DNA of 64,000 nucleotides from Capra hircus (taxonomy: Eukaryota > Chordata > Mammalia > Artiodactyla > Bovidae): contig NC_030822.1 of the NCBI RefSeq assembly GCF_001704415.2, positions 53,747,345 through 53,811,344 of the forward strand, given 5' to 3'. The notes below the pieces were generated by a model, which did not search any database, was not told the DNA's origin, and saw only the letters and a list, made by a program, of their open reading frames with translations. Below, in pieces: positions 43,473 through 54,875 of this stretch (position 1 is its first letter; each line of letters opens with the position of its first letter). The translations under genes were made by a program, and so were the position numbers.

Positions 43473-43723
43473 CAGCAATTATAGGGCTTCTCGGGTGGCA
43501 GAGTGGTAAAGAATCCACCTGCCAATGCAGGAGATGCAAGAGATGTGAGTTCAATCCCTGGGTCAGAAAGATCCCCTGGAGAGGGTAACGGCAACATACG
43601 CCAGTATTCTTGCCTGGGAAATGATATGTACAGAGAAGCCGGGTGGGCTACCATCCATGGGGCTGCAAAGAGTCAGACACGATTGAACATACACATGTAC
43701 ACGCACACACATCCCGATTATAT
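43473..43723 (+). repeat. Bov-tA SINE
   Basis: GGGCTTCTCGGGTGGCAGAG head, duplication CCGATTATA at 43464-43472 and 43724-43732. A few extra bases precede the head. Confidence 0.8.
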
Positions 43724-43732
43724 TGGCTAGTG

Positions 43733-45844
43733 GGGGAGAGGGTTAAAAACATAGGCACCACGTAAGAGTAAACAACTTAGTTTATTCCCTGGGTGAAATC
43801 ATTGCAACCCTTCTTCTGATTCTGAAAAAGAAAGTTCTGAGTTAAACTTAGGAAGACAGTTGTGCACTCTCTTTTTAACAAGGTGCCGGGAAGGAGTTGT
43901 GTGCCAAGGGCTATATAAATGTTTACTGTTAGAATAAACGGTCAGAATGGGGAGCATTTTATACCCATCACCTCCCACTAACTACATCTAAGCTTCCATA
44001 CCAGGCCTGAAAAATGAAAATCAATAGAGATAATGCTTTAAAAGGTAGACATCAAACACGCCTCTGGTCTGAGAGGCAATTACATGAACAGCATCATCAA
44101 AGAGACAAGTGAATTACAGGAGGGTTGAGAGGGATGGAGCTTTCGATGGATGCAGGAGTCCATCATAAACAGAAAGGCAGCGGCTCTATGACCACAAGTG
44201 GCCAGGATGCCAGGCCTCTGGCTACTACTGGGTCCCCTTTGGGAGAATGTAGGTTGTTGATAGGTACCCGAGTTTGCCCTGTGTGGAAGCTCCTCTGCCC
44301 TCATGGCAGTCAGTCTGCAGGCTTTACGTGAGACTTCCTTATACAGAAGTTCAACAATCTGCCAGCCCTAAATCATTTTTACTTTTTTTCCCCTAAACTC
44401 CAGCTCAGGCTTTGGGGTGGAGGTGACGTTGGGGCTGCACAAAATACTAAATGGATTCAGAACAGTCTTACTTGCCTGGCAAATGTGTCTGGGCTAGTGG
44501 GTTATCGCCTATTTGCAAAGCTGGTTTATAGACCGAATGGAGATGCCTGCTCTGTCCCTAGGGTTCTTCCTGGCCCCCAAACTCAGCTGCAGCCTCTGTT
44601 CTGAGCCCGATCCAGTGGGTTGGAAGACAGTGTATGATGATAAACAGGTGTCTCTCGCCTGAAAGCTGGCTCCAGGCACTCAGAGAGGGGCAGAGAGTTC
44701 AGATGCCTGCTTACGCTAACAGGCTGTCAGTTCCTCTGTGCATAGGGAAAACAGAAACGCGAAGCTATTCTGGTCTTGTCTAGGGAGCCGTTATGTACTG
44801 AATTTCCGACATCATTATATCCAAAGGGCAACATCACTCAGTTTTTTCCCATTTGTATTCACTAGGAAAAGACAAATGGGTGTATCTTTGCAGAGTGGAA
44901 AGGCTGGGGGGTGGGAAGGAGTGATCATGTGCTCCAATTTGAATAACCAGCAGCTCTGAAAGAAGTGTGCTCATAATTAGAGATCAGCACCTTAAGGTGA
45001 TGTTACATGCTTCCCAGACAAGTTTAAGTTAATCAGGCAGCAGTCTAAGTTTTCCAGACTAATGGGACTGAGATGAATTTTTCACTTGGAAACAAATCGC
45101 ATCCATGCTTTGGCATGCCTTGTTTCCTGACATATGTCATAGTTTTCCTGTGGGAAGATAGGGAGAGATTTTATTTTAGACTTCCCCCGCCCTGACTGCC
45201 TTTGCTTTTCTTCCTTTTCCAAAAATCAAGATCTGGATAAAGATACCGAAGGAAAGGGACCATGCAGGATCCACTCCAAGAAGAGAGATGCTGAGATTTG
45301 TGTTTCTGATATGCTGGCATGCTTATCAGGTGTGTGCCCGTGGGGTTGTGAGTGGCAGGCAGAGGTCTTCTAGGGGAGGAAGGCTTGTGCTGAATTTCTT
45401 CTCTCTCATGATTAAAGGCTTCTCTCCCCACTTGTATCCCTTAGGATTGTGTTTCTGCATGGAACAGAAAGCCAGCTACAGTCAGTGTATGTACTGGGGG
45501 CAGGGCGGGGCTGCCACCTCTAATAGAGGTGAGGAGAGCCGCTGACAGCCTCCAGCAGTCCCACCCTTTGAAGGCTCCAGCCTAGGGCCAGGGAGGGCCA
45601 GAGCTTACAGAGGAGGGGAGGCCTGGCCTTTACAAACTTCCCCCCATCCCATCCTCCTGTCTTCATCTTTTAAAACACTCAGTCTGGAAAAAAAAAAATT
45701 ATGTACTAGAAGCTGAGTTTTCTCATGTAACAGGAACTTTGGAATTAGGTTATTCAGACATTGCTGATGGCTCCTTCTAGCTTCCTTTCTTTCTAGTCTG
45801 CTATCCTGAGTCGGAGACTTTTTTTTCTTCACAGTTGCAAGATG
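43733..45844. other. Intergenic, nothing recognised
   Basis: Over 2 kb without a recognised repeat, exon or RNA gene. Open frames are short and unsupported. Confidence 0.55.
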
Positions 45845-45848
45845 GCTG

Positions 45849-46275
45849 TGTTATGCCCAAGTTGCGAAATCTCCCAATGACCATCAGGGAGCCAATATCC
45901 GATGCAAAAGCAAGAGAGTTTTATTACCAAGCTCGAGCTGAGGCTCCCACTGTTACCGACGCAGCGGCTATAGGGAGGAGCCCCGAGTTTTGGGTTACAT
46001 TGCTTATATAGGGAATATTCAGGTAAAGGGGGATTTTCAGGCTGAAGGACATCCGATTGGTTACCTTCTTCTATAGGGTTGTGTGTGGATTCCTGACTGG
46101 TTTTTACTTTCAAGGTAAATCACAAGTTCCTGAACGTAAAGTCAGGAGGTTTAACCTGAGGGCCGGTTGGCTCGTGAGCAGTGGGGCAAGGTTGGGTAAT
46201 ATCTAAAGTCTAAGTCTGTTTGCCTGGAACCTTTACAAAATGGAGTTCTTTTACAAGATGGAGTAGCTTAGGCTA
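45849..46275 (-). repeat. LTR A (3' LTR of the provirus)
   Basis: On the minus strand: U3, TATA box TATATAAGC (complement near 46003-46010), AATAAA about 80 nt downstream, and terminal AACA. It follows the polypurine tract, as a 3' LTR should. Shares CATCCGATTG and AAAGGGGGATTTTCAGG with LTR C. The first few U3 bases differ from B and C. Confidence 0.9.
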
Positions 46276-46291
46276 CTCCCTTCCCCCCTTC
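46276..46291 (-). other. Polypurine tract
   Basis: Minus strand AAGGGGGGAAGGGAG directly before LTR A; the plus-strand primer site in retroviruses. Confidence 0.8.
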
Positions 46292-46314
46292 TCAAGGACC
46301 CAAGACAGACACAA

Positions 46315-48417
46315 TCATGGGTCTGTGGTTAGCTTTATATTGTCCTTCACCAGGGGTGGATTTGGTAGGGCTGCATATTGGGACCTAAGCATCATGAGCT
46401 GCACCATGTTGATGTGGCCTTTGATAAAGTTTATTAACTTATTTAGTAGACACGGTCCGAAGGTGAATAGCAAGAGTGAAATGATCAGGGGCCCAGCCAG
46501 AGAAGATATGAGGGTTGTGAGCCAGGGAGAGGAACTGAACCAGGATTCAAACCAACTCTGAGACTTTTCCCTTTCTCTGTTTCTCTGATTCAGCCCCTCT
46601 CTTATTTTGGCCAGAGATTCCCTGAGTACCCCTGAGTGGTCCACGTGGAAGCAGCACGCTTCTCCTAGCGCGGCGCATAGACCTCCTTGTTGGAGAAAAA
46701 CCAGGTCTAGCCCTCTTCTGTTTTGTAGTACTACTTCTGCCAGGGAACTCAAATATTCTTGAAGGTGACTAACTGAGCTTTCTATTCACTCGACATCAAG
46801 ATCAATGGCTGCCCTTAGGCTGGAATAGTGTTGATTTTGTAGCAGTAAAGAAGATATTCCGGTTGCTGCCCCGGCTGCTCTCAACCCCAACAAGACTGTG
46901 AGGGTTAAAGTCGTAACTGGTTCTCTTTTGACTCTGTGAGAGTCTCCCAGTCGTTGAAGGAATTCATCATTAGAGTGATAGAATAATCGGGGGACGAATA
47001 GTACTAACACACAGAAGTCTTTTGAGTCCTTTAACACTTGCCCATGTATACAAGGTCCTAGGCCTGTGGAACATGCCCACCAATTTTCTTGGGGAGGTAT
47101 TAGGTATTCAGTTGTTTCTACAGAGTCTGTGGTATTGCAGAAGTGCCGGTAGGCTTGGGGAACATCACCTATACGAGGCCCTGTCCTGTCACTCTTCGGA
47201 GGGTTAATCTTGCGTCCCCTCTCTGCTGCCAGCAGCAGGCCCTGTGGTCTTTTGTTTGGATGTAATTTCCCAGGACAGCTATGCCTTCATAATAAGGGGG
47301 TTTGATGTCATAACATAACCAGCAACCATCGGTTGGGTCTGGACGGGTGGAGTCCAGGACCCAATAGGCACTAACTGTCATGTCAAGTAACAGGTCTTGA
47401 TCGTCTTTAACATTGGGCTGATCATCTTTGACATCAGGCTGATCATCTTTGACATCGGGTTCTGTAAAGTTGATCTGAGGAGGGTTGTTTGTGTTGGTAA
47501 GGCTGGGCTCAGAAGGCGCCCGGGTAGGTTCTCGGGGCACTAAGACAGGAGTATGCCCTATGCCTTGGCTTGGGCCTGTCTGGATGGGTTGTACTTTCAG
47601 CTTAATAGTGAATAATAATCCATTATCATACCCAGATTGATATAGCCGGAGGCCCCGAGATTGTCCCGCCTCCCAACTAGGGGACCTCTTTCCTTTAGTT
47701 GAGAATTTAAGTCTAACTGGGTTACAAAGAAACCCTACACAGGGGCCTGCAATGAGAGATCCCCCTCCAACGTCTTCCAGTCAGAGTCAGTCCAGCGGGC
47801 CCTGGGACATGACTCAAAGTGATCAAGTCTCCTCTAGTAGGGGGTTCCCAGTCGATAGTCTCAGTAGACTTGCACCCCCAAACGGCACAGTAAAATTTAT
47901 CTGCACCCCCACAGTTATTAACTATCGCCCGGTTTCATCTTCCCCCGGGGCACACGTAGAGGGCAGTGTCCTGCAAGGCTGCCCGTTGAATGGGGTGGCT
48001 GCATCCAGGTCCTGAGTTGGTAGGGGGTCGGGTATTACAGTGATTAACGCCGGCCCCGCATTCTGGTTTTCCTGGCTTTTTTACTTCCCAGTCACCGATG
48101 TCCCAAGATCCTGCAGCCAGAAGACAAAGGTCAAATTCTAAATCCGGCCACCAAGTGTTTTTAGGATAGATGGCCAAGGTATAGTTAATTACTTCCCCGG
48201 CAGTTGCACTCAGAATGATCCAAGTCAAATTCATGGGTTGATGAGGATTAGTGGCAACACTAAGCTGTAGGGACAACAGCACAAACAGTACTTTTACTGT
48301 CTCTGTAGCTTTAGTTTGAGTGGGTTGGTTTTGTCCAGTTTGGTCTTCCATTGGGGGAGGAATTCTTCTCCTAAGGTGAACAGGTCCGCAGGCCGTACGT
48401 GGGTGTAGTGAACCCAA
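46315..48417 (-). pseudogene. Endogenous gammaretroviral env, defective
   Basis: Envelope gene overlapping the end of pol by about 120 nt. SU part: a hydrophobic leader near 48290 (VLFVLLSLQLSVA), a following N-terminal domain (47935-48417), and a block with the CWLC covalent-switch motif (47169-47540). The SU/TM cleavage-like RVKR and a hydrophobic fusion-peptide-like stretch lie in 46786-47037. TM part (46315-46752, 145 codons open): the QNRRGLDLV segment, CAALGEACC (CX6CC), a membrane span near SLAGPLIISLLLF and a short tail. The blocks are separated by stops and frame changes, so no complete Env can be made. Roles are known for the family; nothing is claimed for this copy. Confidence 0.88.
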
Positions 48418-51400
48418 GCGGAGACACCGTCAACCTTGAGAGCAGTAGGTGTTGTCAAGACGACTAGGAAAGGCCCCTTCCACCTGGCCTCTAGGGTCTC
48501 TTGATGATGACGGCACACGTACACCCAATCTCCTGGCTGGTAGCAGTGGGATTCAGGTGGAGGGCCTGATTCATATAATGCCTTAAGCCTCTTCCATGTG
48601 CCCCTGTGGGAGTACTGTAAGGACCGGAGACAAAAAAGTAATCTTTGATCATCTATCTCTTTTAGTACCTCTATTTTTAGATTAGGAATTATTGGGGGAG
48701 GTATCCCATTCATAATTTCGAAGCGTGTAAGTCCCAGTTGGTAGGGGGAGTTTCGTACCCGGTATAGGGCAGAGGGGAGGAGAGCCACCCAGTCCCCGCC
48801 AGTCTCAGCAACTAGTTTTGTTAATGTTTCTTTAAGAGTTCTATTCATCCTTTCTACCTGTCCTGAGCTCTGAGGTCTGTAAGCGCAATGCAGCTTTCCA
48901 TGCAGTCCCCAAGGCCCGGGCTACCCCCTGGCTTACCTGCGATACGAAGGCTGGCCCATTGTCTGACCCCACCTGTGCAGGAAACCCGAACCGCGGCAAG
49001 ATATCTTCAGTCAGCTTTTTGGCCACCACCTGTGCTGTCTCTCTCTTGGTGGGGAAAGCTTCTACCCACCCTGAAAAGGTATCTATGAACACCAGCAGAT
49101 ATTTATATCCGTATTTACCTGGTTTTACCTCAGTAAAGTCCACCTCCCAGTAGGCTCCTGGCTGGCTCCCGCGTTCTCTAGGTCCTTGGTTGGTCGGATG
49201 AGGGACAGCGTTAGTGAGCTGGCAGGCATTGCAGTTTAATACTATACCTTCTATCATTGACCTGACGTTCTTCATGGTAATCTTGGCATGTCAAATCGGG
49301 TCCTGCATCTTGCGGGTTCCCAGGTGAGTGGCGTGGTGCGTCTTTAGCAACACCTGCTTTCCTAGTTCTTCGGGGAGGATTAGGGAGCTGTCCGCTGCCC
49401 TCCACCACCCGGCCAGTTGTTGAGTCATAGGCAGACTTTTTATCCAGTCCAAGTCTTTTGGTGAGTAGTTGGGTAGAGCTGGCAGTATGGGGCTCCCGGG
49501 GTCGGGCAATTGAAGGGTGGCTTCTATCATGGTGCCCTGGGCGGCCTCTCGGGCTGCTCTGTCTGCCTAATTGTTTCCCTTTGAGGTCAGGGTGTCTGAC
49601 TTCTGGTGTCCCGGGCAGTGTATTATGGCTAGTTTTTTAGGCAGCCATAATGCCGAGAGGAGGGCTTTTATTTCTTCTTTATATTTGATGGTTTTACCCT
49701 CCGCCGTGAGGAGGCCTCTCTCTCTGTAGATGGCTCCGTGTATATGGGCAGTAGCAAAGGCGAATCGGCTATCGGTAATGATGTCAAGTTTTTTGTCCTT
49801 TCCCAACTGCAGGGCTTTTGTTAGGGCGATTCGTTCAGCCCTTTGAGCTGAAGTGCCCGGAGGTAGCACTTCCGCCCACACGATTTGGGTTTCTGTGGTT
49901 ATGGCTGCTCCTGCGTACCTGAGCCCATCCCTGGGAGGAAACTGCTTCCATCTGTATACCAGGTAACTTCAGCATCCGCTAGAGGGCGGTCTTGCAAGTC
50001 CTCTCGCGTTCCATGTACCTGGGGTAGTATGTCACCGCAGTCATGGACTGGGGCTTCCAAATCCGGGTTAGGAAGCAGTGCAGCCGGATTGAGAGCAGTA
50101 GGCTGCAGAAAGATGATTCTGGAGGGGTTTAGCAGTAGTCCCTGATAGTGGGTCGCTGAGCGTTGCTGATCCACCCATCTGGGGGTTGTTTTAGTATGCC
50201 TTCAATGGCGTGGGGGGCGGTGATATGCAACTCTTGCCCCAGTGTCAGTTTATCTGCATCCTTGACCATTAGGGCCACTGCTGCAATCATGCGGAGGCAT
50301 GGGGGCCAGCCTGACGCCACGGGGTCTAGGTGTTTAGACAAGTAAGCCGCCGGCCGCGTCTAAGGTCCCAAGTGTTGTATCAGTAACCCCTTTGCCACTC
50401 CTTGTTTTTCATCTACGTACAGGAGAAAGGGTTTTGTAACGTCAGGCAACCCTAGGGCGGGGGCTGACAGCAGGGCGGTTTTAATAGTCTTGAAAGATGT
50501 CTCCATCCGCTCTGTCCAATTGAAAGGTGTGGTATTTTTTGTGGCTTCCTATAAGGGTTTAGCCAGTTCTGCATGATTTGGGATCCAGAGATGGCAGAAC
50601 CCAGCGGACCCTAAAAATTCTCTTACCCTCCGAGGTGAGTCTGGGGTAGGGACTCTGAGTATCGTCTCCTTCTGTGCCTCTGACAGCCATCTCTGCCCTT
50701 CCCTTAATACATATCCTAGGTAGGTGACCTCTGGCTGGCATATCTGAGCCTTTTTGGCTGAGGCTCGGTACCCTAATCTTCCAAGGGTCTGCAATAGTTC
50801 TCGGGCGCCCATAAGGCAAGTCTGTTGATCTTTTGCTGCAATTAAGAGGTCATCTACATATTGTAACAAGGTGAGTTGGGGATGTTGTTTTCTGAACTCA
50901 CCCAGATCCTCATGGAAATCCTCATCGAAGATGGTGGGAGAATTTTTAAAGCCCTATGGCAGCCGGGTCCAGGTCAGCTGGCTGTTGATTCCTTCTTCCG
51001 GGTCTGACCATTCAAAAGCAAAAAGGTCCTGGCTCTTGGGTGCCAGGGGAAGGCTGAAGAAAGTGTCCTTCAAATCCAAGACCGTGTACCAGTGATGGTC
51101 CGGTGGGATGGAGCTCAGGAGATTGTAAGGGTTTGGCACAGTGGGGTGAATATCTAATACCCGGTGGTTGACCTCTCGTAAATCCTGCACTGGCCGATAG
51201 TCACAAGAATTTGGTTTTGTGACAGGGAGCAGGGGGGTGTTCCAAGCCTACTGGCAGGGTCTCAAGATTTTCCTGGCTAGGAGCCTGCGAATATGGGGGG
51301 TGATCCCCTGTTGGGCCTCTAGGGTCATGCGGTATTGTCTGACCCGGACCGGGTCAGCCCCTGGCTTGAGTTCTATGTACACAGAAGGGCAGTGTCTGGC

Positions 51401-51864
51401 GAAGCCGGTTCCCCCTGTTTCGGCCCATGCCTCGGGGAATTCATCTAGCCATTTTTGAATGTCCACCGGGGGCGATGTAGGTTTCTGGTGCAACCGATAT
51501 TCATCTTCTAATTGAACTGTCAGTACCTGAATCGGTCTGCCCAACTGGTCAAGTATTTTAGTTTCTCCCGGGAGGAAGTGAATCTGGGCCCCCATTTTGG
51601 TTAACAGGTCTCTTCCCAACAGTGGGAAGGGACATTCCGGAATGACCATGAAGAGTGGGATACCCGGCCCGCACCTAAGTCCACTGATCTTCGGTTAGTC
51701 CGTTGGTATTGTTTCATTCCAGTGGCCCCCTGCCCCCAAGAGGTCTTTCCGGCCAGCTTTCCCTGGGGCTTCAGCAAAACCGAATATTGAGCCCCCGTAT
51801 CGACAAGGAAGTCAACTGGGGTCCCCTCCACTCTTAGGGTTACCCTGGGTTTGGGGAGGGGCAC
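48294..51864 (-). pseudogene. Endogenous gammaretroviral pro-pol, defective
   Basis: Blocks in order on the minus strand: protease with DTGAQYSVL (51601-51864) and LLGRDLL; RT N-terminus (51248-51649); RT palm with VLDLKDTFF (50954-51190) and YVDDLL (50549-50869); connection (50129-50341); RNase H with YTDGSS and TDSRFAFATAH (49567-50174); integrase with CNACQ, VDFTEV and GSDNGPAF (48841-49275); integrase C-terminal GPY/F region with RWKGPFLVVLTTPTALK (48294-48848). Neighbouring blocks change frame, so the polyprotein is interrupted many times. The motifs fit gammaretroviruses rather than betaretroviruses. Confidence 0.9.
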
Positions 51865-52632
51865 CGAACCCCGTCCCCCCTAATCGATCAGCTCTCCGAC
51901 GGCCAGGATGGGGTCTTTTGTGGCCCCTTCTTTGTCTTTTTGGGACATTCTCTAGCCCAATGTCCCTCTTCTTTACAATAGGCACATTGGTTTTTTCCCA
52001 GTGTTGGTCGCGTACTGGGGCGGCTTTTACCTTCAGTGGCCAGCCGACGCAGCTGGCGTTCCCTTTTTTCCGAGTCAGAACTGTGGCAGCCAGCAGGATG
52101 CGCACCATTTTACGGGTATGGTGGTCGGCCACTTCGGCTTGCTTTTCTTTGGGGGTTTCGCGGGTGTTGTAGACCTTTTCTGCCACTGTTATTAGATCCT
52201 GGATACTCTTTTCGGCCAGGCGTTCTAATTTTTGGAGCTTCTTTCTAATGTCGGGAGCCGCCTGGTTGACAAAGTGCATCATTAAAGCAGCCTGGGTGCC
52301 TTCCTCTTCTGGGTCCATGGGGGTGTATTGTCTAAAGGCTTCCATTAGCCTTTCCAGGAAGGCTGCTGGACTTTTGGTGGGGCCCTGCTGAACATTTTGT
52401 ACTCTAGCTAATTTAGTAGGTTTTCTTGCAGCGGCCTTAAGCCCCCCCAAGAGAGTCTGGCGGTAGACCCGGAGCCTCTCCTTACCTCGTGCCGTGTTGT
52501 AGTCCCAATCAGGTCGTGATAAAGGAAAAGAGAGGTTAATTTCATCTATATTAGTGGTGGGTTCCCCATTTATTCCTGGGACCCTTTTCCAGGCCTCATT
52601 CTGTATTCTCTCTATCTCTTCTGTGGTGAAGA

Positions 52633-53259
52633 TGTTGTGCCCAAGTCACGAAATCTCCCAATGACCACCAGGGAGCCGGTATCCGATGCAAAAGCAAGAG
52701 AGTTTTTATTACCAAGCTTGAGCTGGGGCTCCCACCAGCACTGACGCAGCGGCTATAGGGAGGGAGCCCCGAGTTTTGGGTTACACTGCTTTTATAGGGA
52801 ATATTCAGGTGAAAGGGTAACAAAAAGGGGTGTTCAGGCTGAAGGACTACTGATTGGTTACCCTCTTCTATAGGGTCGTGTGTGGATCTCTGACTGATTT
52901 TTTTTTCACTTACACAAGGAATCATTATTTCACAAAGGTAAATCATCACTTCCAAGGTAAATCACAAATGTAAATCATCACTTCCAAGGTAAATCACAAA
53001 TGTAAATCATCACTTCCAAGGTAAATCACAAATGTAAATCATTACTTCCAAGGTAAATCACAAATGTAAATCATTACTTCCAAGGTAAATCACAGATCCT
53101 TGAACTTAAAGTCAGGCGGTTTATCTTAAGGGCTGATTGGCTCGTGCATAGCGGGGCAAGTTTAGGCGATATCCAAAGTCTAAGTCTGTTTGCCCGGTAC
53201 CTTTGCAAAAATGGAATTATTTTACAAGATGGAATTCTTTCTGTAGCTCAGGCTCTACA
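52633..53259 (-). mobile_element. LTR D, solo LTR inserted in gag
   Basis: A full related LTR with no internal region, between two AAGA copies (52629-52632 and 53260-53263). The capsid frame resumes on the other side. It resembles LTR B more than A/C (for example AACAAAAAGGGGTGTTCAGG). Its extra length comes from 32-bp repeats in U3. Confidence 0.9.
52954..53081 (-). repeat. Four 32-bp direct repeats in the U3 of LTR D
   Basis: Units start at 52954, 52986, 53018 and 53050, each beginning AAGGTAAATCACAAATGTAA and ending in CACTTCC or TACTTCC; partial units flank the run. LTRs A, B and C have a single copy of AAGGTAAATCACA at this place. The array lies upstream of the TATA position, where enhancers sit in gammaretroviral LTRs. 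Confidence 0.93.
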
Positions 53260-54048
53260 AAGAGAATCTGGAGAAATTGTTGGCAGTCGTCCCAGGTGGG
53301 CTGATGAGTAAAAAGCACAGTCTCCAGAAGGTTAGTTAGATCTCTAGGGTTATCTGAAAACTTAGCATTTTGGGATCTCCAGTTATATAGGTCACTACTA
53401 GAAAAGGGCCAGTATTGATGAGGTTGGTTTCCACCTTCATCAGGGGGACCGGCCACTCGTAAGGGGAGGGCAATTGTCGAGTCTGCCGGTCCCTCCTGGG
53501 GTAGGGCTCGCCTGTGGCGAGTATTTTGTGTGGGTCCCCCACCCTATATTTCGCCCCTGGGTAACGGGATAACGGGGGCCGGTGGTGATTCGGGGAGTTG
53601 GTAAGGAGGAGGAAAGAGAAGTTCTTCTGTGCCTCCCTGCAAGATGGGATATGGTGGCACCATTAGTCCAGTTTCCTTGGGTTTCTTCAGTTTCTCTCCC
53701 ACCCGTGTCACCAACACCTGAGTGGTAGAAAGTTCCTGTTGAGGCAAGAAAGATGTTACCCAAGGAGGGCGGTGCACTATGATATTTTCCCACACTATGA
53801 TATAGGGGACTTGGTCAGGGTGTCCGATCCGCAGTCGGAAGATGATGTCTCGGACTTGGTGCACAGTTTCCATGTCAAACGTGCCTTCTGAAGGCCAGCC
53901 CACATGGAATGATGGCCATTCTGTGCTGCAAAAAGTAATGTTTATTTTTCTTAATTTCTACACTGAGGTCATGAGCGCGCATCTTGACCTCTTTAAAATG
54001 CTCAGTCATCAGAGATAGAGGAGTAGGGCTAGATTGACGTTGCCCCAT

Positions 54049-54306
54049 CGTTCCTGGATCAGTCAGATGTTGGTAAATTAACACAAACAATACAGACAGC
54101 CACACAGACAGACAGAGAGACAGGAGAAATACATGTCCGGGAGTCCAGAGGCAAAACTGAAAGCAGGACAACAGCCTTTGGCTGTTCAGCAGGGGCGACC
54201 CGCTATCGTCTACAGAAAACAGGGGCACTCCGTCCCCTCCGAGGGGGTCGGGGACGTCTCCCAACGACCCCCGCCGGTGACCCGTCGGCACGTCCACCTG
54301 AGTCAT
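54049..54306 (-). other. Open leader in frame with gag, with a hydrophobic segment (glyco-Gag-like)
   Basis: From 54306 the frame stays open into the MGQ start of gag. It carries a hydrophobic stretch (FLLSLCLSVWLSVLFVLIY) about 10 residues before MGQ. Some gammaretroviruses make an upstream-initiated membrane Gag in this way. The start codon, if any, is unknown. Confidence 0.55.
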
Positions 54307-54360
54307 ATACCGGTCTCAGAAAATAGGCCATGTCAGAAATGAAAAGAAAAGCAGAAAAAA

Positions 54361-54369
54361 ACTTACCAG
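54361..54369 (-). other. Candidate 5' splice donor in leader B
   Basis: Minus strand CTGGTAAGT, close to the donor consensus, in the leader where gammaretroviruses splice env mRNA. Copy C has a similar CCGGTAAGC near 59350-59358. Confidence 0.5.
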
Positions 54370-54415
54370 TTACAGATAACTCTCCGGATCGGTCTTCCCG
54401 TGGAGCCGATGGGAG

Positions 54416-54433
54416 ATCCCAGACGAGCCCCCA
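54416..54433 (-). other. Primer binding site B (tRNA-Pro type)
   Basis: Minus strand TGGGGGCTCGTCTGGGAT, two bases after LTR B; one mismatch to the proline tRNA complement. Confidence 0.88.
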
Positions 54434-54435
54434 AA

Positions 54436-54875
54436 TGTTATGCCCAAGTCGCGAAATCTCCCAATGACAACCAGGGAGCCGATATCCGATGCAAAAGCAA
54501 GAGAGTTTTTATTACCAAGCTCGAGCTGGGGCTCCCACTGTTACCGACGCAGTGCCTAAGGAGAGGAGCCCTGAGTTTTGGGTTACACTGCTATTATAGG
54601 GAATATTCAGGTAAAAGGGTAAAAGGGGGTGTTCAGGCTGAAGGACAACTAATTGGTTACCTTCTTCTATAGGGTTGTGTGTGGATTCCTGATTGGTTTT
54701 TACTTTCAAGGTAAATCACAAGTTCCTGAACGTAAAGTCAGGAGGTTTAATCTAAGGGCCGATTGGCTCGTGAGCAGTGGGGCAAGGTTGGGTAATATCC
54801 AAAGTCTAAGTCTGTTTGCCCGGAACCTTTACAAAATGGAGTTCTTTTACAAGATGGAGTAGCTTAGGCTCTCCA
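54436..54875 (-). repeat. LTR B (internal LTR)
   Basis: 440 bp, minus strand TGGAGAGCC... to ...AACA, followed by a primer site, so it acts as a 5' LTR. There is no polypurine tract on its other side. It differs from A and C at several sites (CAACTAATTGG, CTATTATAG, AAAAGGGTAAAAGGGGG). The TATA box is altered. Confidence 0.9.

Larger units (their letters stand above)
51865..54048 (-). pseudogene. Endogenous gammaretroviral gag, defective and split by a solo LTR
   Basis: Starts at the MGQ codon (complement 54046-54048), a myristoylation-type start. MA and p12 region (53544-54048) with the late-domain-like PPPY; capsid N-terminal half with YWPFSSSDLYNW (53264-53456); then LTR D (52633-53259); capsid C-terminal half with the major-homology-type stretch QGPTKSPAAFLERLMEAFR (51812-52450). 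A C-x2-C-x4-H-x4-C nucleocapsid knuckle is readable near 51940-51990, but in a frame shifted from its upstream neighbour. Frame changes near 53875, 53540 and in NC, plus the LTR, disrupt it. Confidence 0.88.

Noticed and set aside
52930..53092. Regular repeats resembling a CRISPR array
   Set aside because: The units are contiguous with no unique spacers and lie in an LTR of a vertebrate genome.
54436..54875. LTR B as the ordinary 5' LTR paired with LTR A
   Set aside because: The variants and the flanking 4 bp pair A with C instead. It stays possible if gene conversion has altered the LTRs.
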